64,000 bases of DNA from Neoarius graeffei (Eukaryota; Chordata; Actinopteri; Siluriformes; Ariidae), in the NCBI RefSeq assembly GCF_027579695.1, contig NC_083571.1, forward strand, positions 93,234,686 through 93,298,685. The letters run 5' to 3'. This document shows, piece by piece, positions 10,975-21,057 of the stretch. Under the pieces are notes generated by a model. It was not told where the DNA came from, ran no database searches, and worked only from the letters and a program-made list of their open reading frames with translations. A program made the position numbers and the translations under genes. The stretch's first letter is position 1, and each line of letters opens with the position of its first letter.

Positions 10975-11392
10975 GGCGGCACGGTGGTGTAGTGGTTAGC
11001 ACTGTCGCCTCACAGCAAGAAGGTCCAGGTTCGAGCCCCGTGGCCGGCGAGGGCCTTTCTGTGTGGAGTTTGCATGTTCTCCCCGTGTCCGCGTGGGTTT
11101 CCTCCGGGTGCTCCGGTTTCCCCCACAGTCCAAAGACATGCCAGTTAGGTTAACTGGTGACTCTAAATTGACCGTAGGTGTGAGTGTGAATAGTTGTCTG
11201 TGTCTATGTGTCAGCCCTGTGATGACCTGGCGACTTGTCCAGGGTGTACCCCGCCTTTCGCCCGTAGTCAGCTGGGATAGGCTCCAGCTTGCCTGCGACC
11301 CTGTAGAAGGATAAAGCGGCTAGAGATAATGAGATGAGATGAGATGAGATGAGATGAGATGAGATGAGATGAGATGAGATGAGATGAGATGA
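10975..11392 (+). mobile_element. SINE, first of a tandem pair
   Basis: A full-length SINE with an unusually long (GATGA)n tail. It is flanked by GGATTAAATAGC at 10963-10974 and 11393-11404. It shares with the next unit rare variants absent from other copies (CATGCCAGTTAGG, GTGAATAGTTGTC). Confidence 0.9.
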
Positions 11393-11404
11393 GGATTAAA
11401 TAGC

Positions 11405-11784
11405 GGCGGCACAGTGGTGTAGTGGTTAGCACTGTCGCCTCACAGCAAGAAGGTCCAGGTTCGAGCCCTGTGGCCGGCGAGGGCCTTTCTGTGTGGAGTT
11501 TGCATGTTCTCCCCGTGTCCGCGTGGGTTTCCTCCGGGTGCTCCAGTTTCCCCCACAGTCCAAAGACATGCCAGTTAGGTTAACTGGTGACTCTAAATTG
11601 ACCGTAGGTGTGAGTGTGAATAGTTGTCTGTGTCTATGTGTCAGCCCTGTGATGACCTGGCGACTTGTCCAGGGTGTACCCCGCCTTTCGCCCGTAGTCA
11701 GCTGGGATAGGCTCCAGCTTGCCTGCGACGCTGTAGAACAGGATAAAGCGGCTAGAGATAATGAGATGAGATGAGATGAGATGA
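11405..11784 (+). mobile_element. SINE, second of a tandem pair
   Basis: Follows the shared 12-base duplication and is followed by a third copy of it (11785-11796). It differs from unit 1 at a few positions (CACAGTGG for CACGGTGG, GACGCTGTAGAACAGG at the 3' end) and has a much shorter tail. Confidence 0.9.
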
Positions 11785-12084
11785 GGATTAAATAGCACTT
11801 TATTTACAATAAGAAAACATAATACAGGAAGTTGTGAGTTTTGTGGTCAAGAAGAAACAATAGAACATGTTACGACTTGCTGTCCAAAGTATGAAACAGG
11901 ATGGTATGAGAAGGGAACTGAGATTGAACTATGAAGCATGAAAGTTAAATTTGGATTTGTGTTCTAGAGAGAAATGCTATTTATTTTTGTTTCAGTATCT
12001 CAGAAGAGCGAAATTGACAGAGAGAATTTTTTTTTTACATTCAGACGAGGTATAGTTAGATATCCCCATCCACACTCCATACCA

Positions 12085-12305
12085 GTTTGTTTGTTTGTTT
12101 GTTTTATCTGTAACTGCTTATAACGTGTGGGGTCGTGGGGGGCAAGCTGGAGCCTATCCCAGCTGACCATGGGCGAGAGGCAGGGTACACCCTGGACAAG
12201 TCGCCAGCTCATCGCAGGGCTGACACACACATAAAGACACAAACAACCATTCACACTTACGGTCAATTTAGAGCCACCAATTAACCTAACCTGCATATCT
12301 TTGGA
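12085..12305 (-). mobile_element. Older SINE, partial
   Basis: The inverse of the SINE core (AGCTGGAGCCTATCCCAGCTGACC, GGTCAATTTAGAGCCACCAATTAACC) lies behind a (TTTG)n run. It belongs to the diverged subgroup with GTGGGGTCG near the tail. It lacks the tRNA-like head. Confidence 0.8.
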
Positions 12306-14195
12306 GCTGATGTACCCAATGATCATAACCTGATTATAGCAATGGTGAGACTAAAACTTCGCAAGGTAAAAAAGCAAGTGTAGCAGAGGAAACAATCTGA
12401 TATCACCAGACTTAAGAGCCCTAGAGTGCAACAACCATTTGTCCTAGAAGTTAAAATTGCTTTCATGCTTTCGCTGATGCTTTTGAAGAAGATGACCTAG
12501 TTGAATCCAAATGGGATGCAATTAAAACCACTTATACAGAAATGGCAACAAGCACATTAGGCTACAAGAAGAGTAAGAACAAAAAATGGTTCACATCTGA
12601 GACATGGAGGAAAATAGATGAATGGAAACATCTAAAAGCCAAGATACTAACCACCAGGTACCAAGACTTCAAAAACAGACCAAACGGGTTTACAAGCTAA
12701 AAGACAAAGAAGTGAAAAGGAGTGCCAGGAAAGATAACTCCATCCACACGGAAATGTTATAAGGAGACTTTGACACTGCAACAACTGTGTTGGTCAACCT
12801 TTTCAACACAGTCTGGTATAGTAACACCATCCCAAGTGATTGGGCCAAGGGCCTGATTGTTAAGCTTACAAAGAAAGGCAACCTACAGATCTGCGACAAC
12901 TGGTGTGGCATTACACTTCTTTTCATCCCAAGCAAAATCTTCTGCAAAGTTCTTCTCCAACAAATTGGCCAAGCCATTGACAGTAATTTAAGACAGGAAC
13001 AAGCTGGATTCAGAAAGGGTAGAGGATACATTGATCAGATCTTTGCTTTGTGGAATATCATCGAACAGTGCCTCGAGTGGAACATCCCCTTGTACATCAA
13101 CTTCGTAAACTTTCAAAAGGCTTTTGACAGCATGCACAGACAGACTCTTTGGAAGATCCTGGAGTCATATGGAATCCCTGAAAAGATCATAACACTCATA
13201 AGCCTGTTCTGTAATCACTTCGAGTGCAGTGTTATTATCAACAACAACACACTCTCTGAATGGTTCCCAGTAAAATCCAGCATGCAGCAAGGCTGCATCC
13301 TTTCACTCATCTTATTCCTTGTTACCATTGATTGGGTCATGCGATAGACAACATCTGATAAACCCTTAGACATCCAGTGGACTCTCCTGTCCCAGTTGGA
13401 GGATCAAGATTTTGCAAATGACCTAGCAGTCTTTTCCTCCAAAAAAAAAGTAATCTTCAGGAGAAAACCAACCGGCTAAATAGTTATTCGAAATAAACAG
13501 ATCTCAACATTAATACCTCAAAGATGAAAGTTATGTGCATCACTCCAACCGCCGACCCTGTACCCATCACTGTAGACGATGAACCACTGGAAGACAACTT
13601 TACTTACCTTGGAAGCCTGATTAGTAAAGAAAACAGGACAAAGAAGGACATACAAGCAAGAGTAGGCAAGGCTCGCAGTGCATTTGCTTGACTTAAATCC
13701 ATCTGGAGGTCAGAACAGTACAGCCTAAAGACTAAGATCAAACTATATAGCAGTAATGTGAAATCTGTACTTCTCTATGGCTCAGAGTGTTGGCGAGTGG
13801 TTAAAATAGACATTGACAAGATCAACACTTTTTACAACAGCTGCCTGAGGAAGATATGCTGCATCTTCTGGCCCCAGAAAATATCAAATGAAGACCTGTA
13901 CAAGAAGACTGGGTGCAACAATATTGTACTGAAGATTAAGTGTCACCAGCTGAAATGGCTTGAACATGTGCTGAGAATGGAACAAGAATGTATACCAAGA
14001 ATAGCATTGCACTGGACCCCAGCGGGTAAGTGTAAACCTGGGCGGCCAAAAACAACCTGCCATAGAACATCCCAGGGTGAGCTCCAAGAGTTGGGCTTGA
14101 CATGGGATGAAGCTCAAAGGATAGCAAAACCCTGCACAGAATGGCGTTGAGGTGTCGCAGTCTTATTTTCCACTTGGAAAGAAAAAGATAAGTAA
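12306..14195 (+). mobile_element. 5'-truncated LINE, endonuclease-RT type
   Basis: It starts within the last part of an apurinic-type endonuclease (NDHNLIIAMVRLKLRK), runs through a reverse transcriptase, and ends with a C-terminal region (YGSECWRVVKIDIDKIN, LKWLEHVLRM, GRPKTT) followed by an AAGTAAGT-type tail at 14185-14206. This C-terminal pattern is common to animal LINE proteins annotated as craniofacial development protein 2-like or endonuclease-reverse transcriptase. Many stops and shifts show it is dead. I do not assign a clade with confidence. Confidence 0.7.
12787..14150 (+). pseudogene. Reverse transcriptase remnant of second LINE
   Basis: The frame at 12787-13347 carries RT blocks: QEQAGFRKGRGYIDQI, YINFVNFQKAFDSMHR (block A, first aspartate changed to asparagine in INF), and MQQGCILSLILFL. 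Block C reads FANDLAVFS near 13412, where the family has FADD, so a catalytic aspartate is lost. The frame at 13758-14150 is the C-terminal domain. Stops lie at 13348 and in 13470-13700. A dead enzyme. Confidence 0.75.
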
Positions 14196-14288
14196 AGTAA
14201 GTAAAAGTATAACTTTGGCTACGATGTTGTTTGGAAAAACCACATTTGCTTAACGATGGATCTTAAGAGGCAGTTAAAGACACTCTTA

Positions 14289-15002
14289 GGTGGGGTTTAC
14301 ATTAGACCGTATCAGCGGATCATCAGATTAACGTTTTTAAAACGATTAGCATGCACACAGCAACGCCAATACACGATTCGCATGCACACAGCAACGCCAA
14401 TACACGGATACGCTCGGCTCCGCAGGCATCCTGCGCTCCAAATCACTCCGCCCTGAACAGCGAGTGCCCTCTGGAGGGTGCGCACTCCGGCCCTGCGCAG
14501 CTCACAGAGCACGCGAGTGAAGTGCACAAGCAGTGATTCGGGACTGAGCCGCTGTGTGTGTGATCTCAGTGCATATCGGGCATGCGCGTCACTTACCACT
14601 TGCAAGTGGAAGGATGGCAAGCCTAAAGACAATCATAACTACACAATGGGCAGTATTTGCATCAGGATTTGCAGTATTTTCATACTTTTATACTCTTTAA
14701 TGAAAGGTGATACAAGGCGGAAGTCCCCGCCATTTTTCAGCAGTCGCGTCACATGACCAACGCCAGCGAATCAGGAAGGTGGATGTCACAGTGACGTTGT
14801 CCAATGACGACGCCAGCTAGAGCTCAGCACAGCGTATCCGCGTATTCTCAATGTTTACACAGCACCGGACCAGACACGATCTGGATTGAATACGTGAATC
14901 CTGGCGGATTCCCGTTTCCCGGCATTTCCAGGCGTTTTAATGTAAACGGACAGTGCATCCGCGAAGAAAACGAGACAGATACGGTCTAATGTAAACTTGG
15001 CC
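14289..15002. mobile_element. PIF/Harbinger-type MITE, 714 bp
   Basis: Inverted ends share GTTTACATTAGACCGTATC (left about 14295, right ending about 14996). Each side is flanked by TTA (14286-14288 and 15003-15005), the 3-base duplication typical of PIF/Harbinger. The interior is GC-rich with a short duplication of GCATGCACACAGCAACGCCA (from 14349 and 14380). No transposase frame. Confidence 0.75.
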
Positions 15003-15068
15003 TTAGCCTTTAGAGGCTTTCGAGAAACCCACCCCAGATCCTTAAACAGGAAATACAGCCCATCCCAT

Positions 15069-15185
15069 CCATCCATCCATCCATTATCCATAATCGCTTA
15101 TCCTGTGCAGGGTCGCGGGAGCTGGAACCTAACCTATGGGCGAGAGACAGGGTACACCCTGGACAAGTCACCAGGTCATTGCAGG
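15069..15185 (-). mobile_element. SINE fragment with clear target duplication
   Basis: A 3' part of a SINE in reverse (CATCCATCC tail, then GCTTATCC, GGTACACCCTGGACAAGTCACC). It is flanked by the 15-base duplication TACAGCCCATCCCAT (15054-15068 and 15186-15200). The head is missing, so this is a 5'-truncated insertion. Confidence 0.85.
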
Positions 15186-15361
15186 TACAGCCCATCCCAT
15201 GCAAATGAAATAAACAACCAAGGCTCTCATCACTCCTTCTACATTTACATTGTATCGACAAGACCGGAGTAGCTCAAGTCCCCACAGCTGAAGTAACTGC
15301 TCATTGTTGTTCTCCTAAACGGGCTGAAGCAGCATTTCATTCCACCTGCCTGCAAGTAGTT

Positions 15362-16640
15362 TGCTGACAAAAACATCGCCAACAAATTTTAATGCATGCG
15401 TTGAAAATTTTTATGACGTTTTTGGCCACTCATGAGGCAGAGACACAGCAAAAAACAACTCCTGAAGGTTCGAGAACATTCGCTGTGCATCACGTGATTG
15501 GTTGGTGGCGATACTACCAATTTTTCATTACCAAGTATTCGCAAACTCATCGCAAGCTGTAGTGTGACCAGGGCCTTCTGAGTGAGTTTGGGAAAATCAT
15601 GTACAGAGACAACGTTTGTTGCTTAAGAGCATCTTGAAACTCGCTCTTTAGCCAGAAAATGCAACGTTATTGGGAAACCCACCCCAGGACTCTTATCGCT
15701 CTTCATTTGTATCCAGTCGACAGGACCGGAGTAGCTCAAGTCCCCACAGCTGAAGTAACTGCTCACTGTTGTTCTTCTAACGGACTGAAGCAGCGTCGCA
15801 TTCCACCAAATCCCGCCTACTTGCCTGTCAATCATCTTCCAGGGCGAGATGTCAAGCGTATGGGCGGGGTGGAAGGTCACGTGATCTGTACGAGCCCTCG
15901 TTCGCAGCCAATCAGAGCACAGCACCGGTGCAGTATAAATACTGACGAAGCCGCTTATTTCCGGCGACTATAATCAGTCTTTGTGCGCTTTTTTTTGTGG
16001 ACGAAAGGAATCAGTTTCATTTTTCCTCTAAAGAGAATCGACTAAAAGGTAGGCTGGGTGTTTTTCCCATCTGTAGATGGATAGTGCAGTTGACTATGTT
16101 GTGAATAGAACAGTTTAATGTTTATATGATGATTAAAATGACTGATAAGTGAATATTTTTAAGACTAATTTGTTGAGGCATCTCTGCATTGTTGAATCCA
16201 TCTGGTGTGTGATCTGTTTATGCGCTTTTAAGTTGGATAACTCCAACTGTGAATAGCAAATCTATTTACAAATAATAATTGTGTAGCTTTGTGCTGCTGT
16301 TGAAAGGAATAAACACGGATATATTGTAGGCTGGTAGCTTTTCTGTTCTCAAGAACATCAGTGACGACCTTGTGGTTCTCTGCAACATCTACAAGGTCTC
16401 TGAGGGGTTTAGGACACTGCGCAATTACACACTTTGCGCGCAAGAAGCTGATTTTTATCCGTTTTGTATTATTTGCATCCACCCCGAGTTTGCATGCAAT
16501 TCGTGTGATGGAGTTTGAGGACGGAATTCCTGCACCGCTGTGGGAAACTGGTGCTTTAATAGCGTGACGTCACAATGAATGCTGCTGAAGGGATCAGAAT
16601 CAGAACTCCTTAATCGTCATTGGACAGAGTAACGAAACTG
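15362..16640 (+). mobile_element. Composite DNA element, partial copy C
   Basis: Same orientation as copy B. It contains one edge of the GTAGTGTGACC sub-element (15364-15575), the promoter module and the conserved block (about 16050-16640), but no Myb-like part. At the site where copies A and B carry hAT insertions it has the empty sequence CACGTGATTGGTTGGTGGCG, which confirms both insertions. Confidence 0.6.
15872..16048 (+). promoter_or_regulatory. Element-borne Pol II promoter module, copy C
   Basis: CACGTG (15878-15883), CCAAT (15908-15912), TATAAATA (15934-15941), then a leader ending at splice donor AAAAG|GTAGG (exon edge 16048). GGGCGGGG lies just upstream (15862-15869). The same layout as copies A and B suggests past selection for transcription from this module. 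Confidence 0.6.
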
Positions 16641-16970
16641 GTTAGCAGTCTTGACGGTGCATTGACGCAACAGAACAAATAGCAAGAGCAAAAATAAACG
16701 TGTGTGTCTGTGTGAAATATATATCCTGTACTCGAGTTGAGGGGGAATGGGGGGGATGCCATCCCCCCTGGAATAAAAAATGGTCAAAATCATCCCCCCT
16801 CTAAAACGGGCATCCCCCCTCCCTTCCCTTGAGCAATTTTATCAATAAATGTGGACATTACTTCTATTTAACATTGGAATTAGAAATGTCATTCCATATA
16901 GCTTTGCTGAAACTGAGCATACAATTGAGGTTTTTCACCCACGTGACCAAGTCATGTGATGCATCGTTAG
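16641..16970. other. Spacer with short ATCCCCCC repeat, no gene
   Basis: Contains CATCCCCCCTGG and CATCCCCCCTCT words (16757-16820), similar to a GGGGGCATGCCCCCC scrap near 42370. Otherwise AT-rich. No exon supported. Confidence 0.4.
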
Positions 16971-17054
16971 GCTGCCATTTTGGACGTCACGGCTCGAATC
17001 AGTTTGAATGCGAGGAAGGCGACAAACGAAAAACATAAAAGAAAAAGGAGTGAG

Positions 17055-17402
17055 ATGCAGAAAACACCTTCACTATCCAGCGACGTAGGGCATTTACAGG
17101 GCGAGCAGAGGGAGAGGTATTTGCAAAAATTGAGGTTAGCAGGCTTAGAGAACGACGTTTACCTGCTTCCACCAGGATTGTTGACTGACGTACGGAAGTA
17201 CACGAAGCCCTCGTCTTTACCTGACTTCGGCCCACATGATCTGTATACCTATGTCGTTAAAAACCCATCGCCATACACAGGTATTGATCTGAAAGCGTAT
17301 AAGAGTTTGGATGCCTACAAATATTTTGTGTCAGGCTGGGTAACATGCCTACATCAGCGGGTCGTCCCTGGAGCCGGTGGTCGCCATCTTATTACAGCTA
17401 AG
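17055..17402 (+). CDS. First-exon-like fragment of unknown fish family
   Basis: From the ATG at 17055 an open frame of 116 codons ends exactly at a splice donor (GCTAAG|GTTTGT, exon edge 17402). It reads RERYLQKLRLAG, then LPDFGPHDLYTYVV and LKAYKSLDAYKYFVSGWV. Upstream, at 16971-16983, GCTGCCATTTTGG is the inverse of a YY1 site, a common first-exon mark. The same plan recurs at 18422-18658. From memory it resembles the N-terminal part of fish and invertebrate proteins that continue with SWIM zinc-finger and YqaJ-like nuclease domains, but those domains are not seen here and I am not sure of the link. No second exon is found before the palindrome at 17596. Confidence 0.5.
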
Positions 17403-17595
17403 GTTTGTTCACATATTTTCATTTACTTTCGGTCCTCAGGATAAACAAAATGTTATTAAATGTCATTGAAATAACTTCTTAGTCTGTTGAGATATGGCCC
17501 GTTATAAATTTGCTGTTACCAGGCAATGACCAAGAACTGTATTATTAGGGTCGGTGTCTGTGTTGTAGCAGTGTACTAGCAGCTAGCTGTTAGCA

Positions 17596-18176
17596 CTAGC
17601 TAATGTCAACAACATAGTAGCTAGTATGTTACTGTAGCAATGTTCACATTCAGTCATTTGGATGACTGTTAAAACCTTTCAGTCTCAAGTTTTTCCTTTA
17701 CTGTATTTACTCACATCACATCACATTATCTCTAGCCGCTTTGATCCGGCAGCTATTTACACCGGATCCAGTGTAAATAGCTGCCGGAGCGCGCTCCGGC
17801 TTGCTCCCCCTCAAATTAAGCAGCGCACTCCGGCTTGCTCCCCCTCAAATTAAGCAGCGCACTCTGGGAGCAAGCCGGAGCGCGCTGCTTAATTTGAGGG
17901 GGAGCAGGCCGGAGCGCGCTCCGGAACCTCGGCCGGAGCACTCCGGGAGCAAGCCAGAGCGCGCTGCTTAATTTGAGGGGGAGCAAGCCGGAGCGCGCTC
18001 CGGCAGCTATTTACACTGGATCCGGTGTAAATAGCTGCAGGATCATAATTACAGTAAACTAGTAAATACAGTAAAGGAAAAACTTGAGACTGAAAGGTTT
18101 TAACAGTCATCCAAATGACTGAACATAAACATTGCTACAGTAACATACTAGCTACTATGTTGTTGACATTAGCTAG
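17596..18176. repeat. 581 bp nested palindrome (foldback structure)
   Basis: Outer arms of about 110-120 bases (17596-17710 and 18055-18176) are inverted copies. The GC-rich core 17746-18041 begins and ends with 42-base hairpins (GCAGCTATTTACACCGGATCC and its near copy, 17746-17787 and 18000-18041). Between them, two copies of a CTCCCCCTCAAATTAAGCAG word on one strand face two on the other. A short piece matching the reverse SINE tail (TTATCTCTAGCCGCTTTGATCC, about 17727-17746) interrupts the left arm. Foldback transposons look like this. No transposase is present and the flanking duplication is unclear. Confidence 0.8.
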
Positions 18177-18182
18177 CTTGAC

Positions 18183-18310
18183 CTTCAAAATGGCAGACAC
18201 CAGGGCGTCACGTGACCCTGTGACGTCAGGTGAAATACCTCAATAGAGTGCTCCGAGATGATGCTAAAAATAGTAACACTGCGGTCTGCGCGGCCATCTT
18301 GGAAGTCACT
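18183..18310 (+). promoter_or_regulatory. Promoter-like segment with two YY1-type sites
   Basis: TTCAAAATGGCAGAC (about 18183-18197) and GCGGCCATCTTGG (about 18290-18302) match the YY1 consensus in opposite orientations, with CACGTGAC and TGACGTCA words between them (the latter is CRE-like). It lies 120-240 bases before the ATG at 18422. There is no TATA box. YY1 sites near starts are typical of TATA-less housekeeping-type and some transposon promoters. Confidence 0.5.
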
Positions 18311-18421
18311 CGTTCCAGAGCGCTCATAGAGTACACATCATAGAGTACACATTCACCGATTCGTTTCTGCGTTAGAGGGCTTAGAAGCTTGGATTTTTTA
18401 AGAATTTAGACATCTGAACTG

Positions 18422-18658
18422 ATGGAGCACTACTGTGAAAGTTTGGATAAGCAGGCATGGGAGCGTTATGCTGAGAAGTTACGTTTCATTGGGAATGTAG
18501 ATCCATACACTGTTAGTGAGAAGGAATGGAAAGCTGACCCCAGCTTGTTGCCGCATGTGACATACATCGATCTTGTGAACTATCTAGTGTTTCACCCAAG
18601 TCCATTTTGTGAACTAAAGGATTTCCAGAACTACAAGAGTATGGAAGCCAAAATCTAA
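18422..18658 (+). CDS. 78-residue paralogue of the 17055 exon, truncated
   Basis: The ATG frame reads AWERYAEKLRFIG, YTVSEKEWKAD, VTYIDLVNYLVFHPSPF and QNYKSMEAKI before a stop. It aligns with the 17055-17402 exon over about 65 residues (ERYxxKLR, then YxDLVxYxVxxPSP, then YKSxEA), so both come from one family. It stops where the other continues with YFVSGWV, and no splice donor is seen at that point, so it looks like a broken copy. Function unknown. Confidence 0.5.
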   Translation: MEHYCESLDKQAWERYAEKLRFIGNVDPYTVSEKEWKADPSLLPHVTYIDLVNYLVFHPSPFCELKDFQNYKSMEAKI

Positions 18659-18928
18659 ATAATGTTTGAAAAACTATTATAATTATTATCAATTATTTTA
18701 GTCAGTGAATAAAATGTAGGCCTAGTATGTAACTTGTACTAACAGCATGTGTACATAAACATTACTAGGCCTAGATCTTAAATGCCATTTGATGCAACAA
18801 TGCACTGCAGTAGACATAAGCTACCTAATGTGACAAATATATCCATTAATCATTGCTGAAAGTACATAGAAAAGATAATAGTTTGTATCACATTTATTTT
18901 AGTAACTATGAAATTCAAGACAATTTAA

Positions 18929-19551
18929 AGTGCCATTCCACCATTGGATGTATTCTTTGGCATAAAATACAATATATTTTGACAACATGTATAAATGGTA
19001 TCACTAGATAGAGAAATCTTTTAGCTTCAAAATGATATATCAAACATAATTTTTTGACAACGACAAGTATATTAATTTTGCGACCAAAGTCACCTACCCT
19101 TTTAATTTCCGCACGTGATGTCATCGGCAGGTTCCCCTTCTTGTGCCATGTCACACGTCACGTGGTACACATATTATCAGCAATGGCGGATAGAACGCGA
19201 TAAAAATACCAATAAATCTAGCTAACTGAAAGATTAACTCAAAATTTTTCGTAATTTTTTTGGCCCCCATATATGAGGAGAAATGACTCTCTCACTTTGG
19301 GGGTTTCCTGGTCTAAAAATAGACCGACACGTGGTACACAAGAAGGGGAACCTGCCGATGACATCACGTTTCACTACCGCGCGGAAATTAAAAGGGTAGG
19401 TGACTTTGGTCGCAAAATTAATATACTTGTCGTTGTCAAAAAATTGTTTGATATATCATTTTGAAGCTAAAAGATTTCTCTGTCTAGTCATGTTGTCATA
19501 AAATGTATTGTATTTTATGCCAAAGAATACATCCAATGGTGGAATGGCACT
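18929..19551. mobile_element. TTAA-flanked MITE with long inverted repeats
   Basis: Arms of about 225 bases (18929-19160 and 19325-19551) are inverted copies, beginning AGTGCCATTCCACCATTGG. TTAA flanks both ends (18925-18928 and 19552-19555), the target duplication of piggyBac- and Kolobok-type elements. The centre is a unique 160 bp with no transposase. It ends 9 bases from the splice donor edge of the THAP exon on the opposite strand. Confidence 0.8.
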
Positions 19552-19560
19552 TTAACCTAC

Positions 19561-19771
19561 CTGTCACAAAGTGATCAGAACAAATCCGGATACAGTCAAG
19601 TTGTCCTAAATTTGATCGGTTGATGGCAGCCAGCCACTGTCGTCTCCTCCGCTCGCTTTTCTCCTGTGCTGCAATTCCCTGGTTAGTCACGACTTTAGGG
19701 AGTCTGTGGAAGCTTTTGCTACCCTTTTCCCCCCGGATACTACAGCCAACAATGACACACGTATTCGGCAT
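19561..19771 (-). CDS. THAP zinc-finger first exon
   Basis: On the minus strand, the ATG at 19771 opens 70 codons with the C2CH THAP plan: CVIVGC near the start, FHRLPK, RRRQWLAAINR, and ICSDHFVTG. The frame ends at a canonical donor (GTGACAG|GTAGGT, exon edge 19561). THAP domains bind DNA and occur in host transcription factors and in P-element and Kolobok transposases. The exon that should carry the usual proline and AVPTIF-like end of the domain is not found to the left, and a TTAA MITE starts inside the presumed intron. It is either an orphan exon or the start of a long-intron gene. Host gene or transposon origin cannot be told apart here. Confidence 0.7.
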
Positions 19772-19990
19772 TGTCACCCCTTTTTGCTTCGCTGAACAAC
19801 AATGCACCAACACAGCGACCTTTGACTTCCAATATGGCCACCGCTGGGTTTGCGCTGACCTCGAAGCACTCTATAAGCTCCCGCAAGAGAGGGCAAGCGC
19901 AAGCCAAGCATTTGAGGAGGCGACATTCAGTTGGGGTTCCGTTATTTTTTATTTCATTCGGTGTCAGTGACAGCAGCAGATTGCAGCATC
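19772..19990. promoter_or_regulatory. Likely bidirectional promoter
   Basis: This 219-base gap separates divergent starts (THAP exon on minus at 19771, short exon on plus at 19991). It holds CCAATATGGCCACC (about 19831-19844), a YY1-like site, several CpGs and an AT-rich TTATTTTTTATTTC stretch near 19943-19956. No TATA box is clear. Divergence is inferred from the two flanking ATG-plus-donor exons. Confidence 0.45.
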
Positions 19991-20063
19991 ATGGCCAAGC
20001 GGAGTGAACAGCAAGACCTAAGCAATTTCGGATTTAAGATCGCAAGAAAAAACATTTCAGGAG
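19991..20063 (+). CDS. Short first-exon-like ORF, function unknown
   Basis: The ATG opens 24 codons beginning MAKRSEQQDLSNFGFK, ending at donor GGAG|GTAAGT. Short N-terminal sequences of the form M(A/S)KR...QDLSxFF open many fish zinc-finger and hAT-derived proteins, but this alone is not enough to name it. A possible further exon at about 20298-20460 (SFEGFIASLESRSQHV) follows an acceptor-like TTCTTCAG but is in an incompatible phase. Confidence 0.4.
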
Positions 20064-21057
20064 GTAAGTCAAGAGTTACGAATATCAGTCACACTTTCTG
20101 TGAGCCCACTATCATGCTGTAAAGTTCCCGATATGGAGCCTAATTTGTGGGTGGCAGATAACAACGCAGCTATCATAATGAATGTTAGTTTGGAGTCTAG
20201 CCAGCTATCGATAGCTTACTCAGGTTCATGTTAGCTTTGATTTCTTGTATAAGGCCATTAATTTAATCAGCCTGGACGTTTGTTTGTTATTCTTCAGGCA
20301 ACAAAAAGTGTTATTCAAGACAGGAAGGCTAAAATAAACGACTGCAGTTTTGAAGGCTTCATTGCCTCATTAGAGAGCCGGTCACAACATGTAAGGCAGA
20401 GCAAGATTGGTGTAGGACTCGACAAAGTGTCCGCTAAAATGCAGCTTTCTTTTTCATCATAGGCTCGTCTTCTGTCTCCTCAATGGGCCTTTTCCCCTTT
20501 CCAAAGAAACTTTCCAAAGATGCCTGCTTTTAACTCATTTTGCTAGCTTGTATTCAGTATGTATCAAAGTGCTGGTATGTATCGAAGCAAAGTATCAAAG
20601 TATCCAAGGCAGCTCCTTGGTAACCGTCAGCGTTGTCACGTGACCTAGATAACAGCGGGAATCAAAGTTACAGAAAGAATCCGGTCATTTTTCAAAGCTC
20701 AAATCCTCGTTCAGATAATAAATCAGAAATAACGTTATAAGTACTTTTCTTTCCATTAAAATAATAACCGGTATGGACATGTATAATTTGCATTACTCAT
20801 AAGAATAAACACAACAATAAAAAAAGGAAAAACAAAAAAATGCATAATGCCTCAAACATCTTTTAGGAAGTTTAGTCTGATTTACTGTTGCTTGTTTTAG
20901 CTTATTGGTTACCTACCTACCTCTGTATTTAACTCAATGTTCCCAATGTTCAGCTTTGAATAAAAATTCTATTGACTTGATATGAAAAGATTCAGTTGTT
21001 CATTTACATTGCCTGCTGAGGTTTTAATAAATTTATTTACCAAACGATTTAAAAGGA
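20064..21057. other. AT-rich spacer, no supported gene
   Basis: Apart from the doubtful exon near 20298-20460, I see no coding, repeat or RNA structure. Base composition is AT-rich with A-runs near 20820. Confidence 0.4.

Larger units (their letters stand above)
9026..11970 (+). mobile_element. 5'-truncated LINE with RNase H domain (I/Nimb-like)
   Basis: The order is reverse transcriptase (about 9040-9990), linker, RNase H (about 10365-10740) and a C-terminal CCHC-like cluster (CEFCGQEETIEHVTTCC, about 11838-11888). Only non-LTR elements of the I group and relatives carry an RNase H after RT. Two SINE units (10975-11784) split the region just before the cysteine cluster. The 5' end, with the endonuclease and ORF1, is missing, so this is a dead 5'-truncated copy. 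Clade assignment is inferred from domain order. Confidence 0.75.
14220..15355 (+). mobile_element. Composite DNA element, degenerate partial copy D
   Basis: Once the MITE at 14289-15002 and the SINE at 15069-15185 are removed, the remaining pieces match the part of copies B and C just upstream of the promoter (GAAACCCACCCCAG, CGACAAGACCGGAGTAGCTC, CCCACAGCTGAAGTAACTGC). It breaks off near 15352, next to copy C, so the two lie head to tail. Confidence 0.55.

Noticed and set aside
20298-20462. Second coding exon for the MAKRSEQ start
   Set aside because: The acceptor is plausible, but the open frame is out of phase with the donor at 20063 and the in-phase frame stops after about 11 codons.
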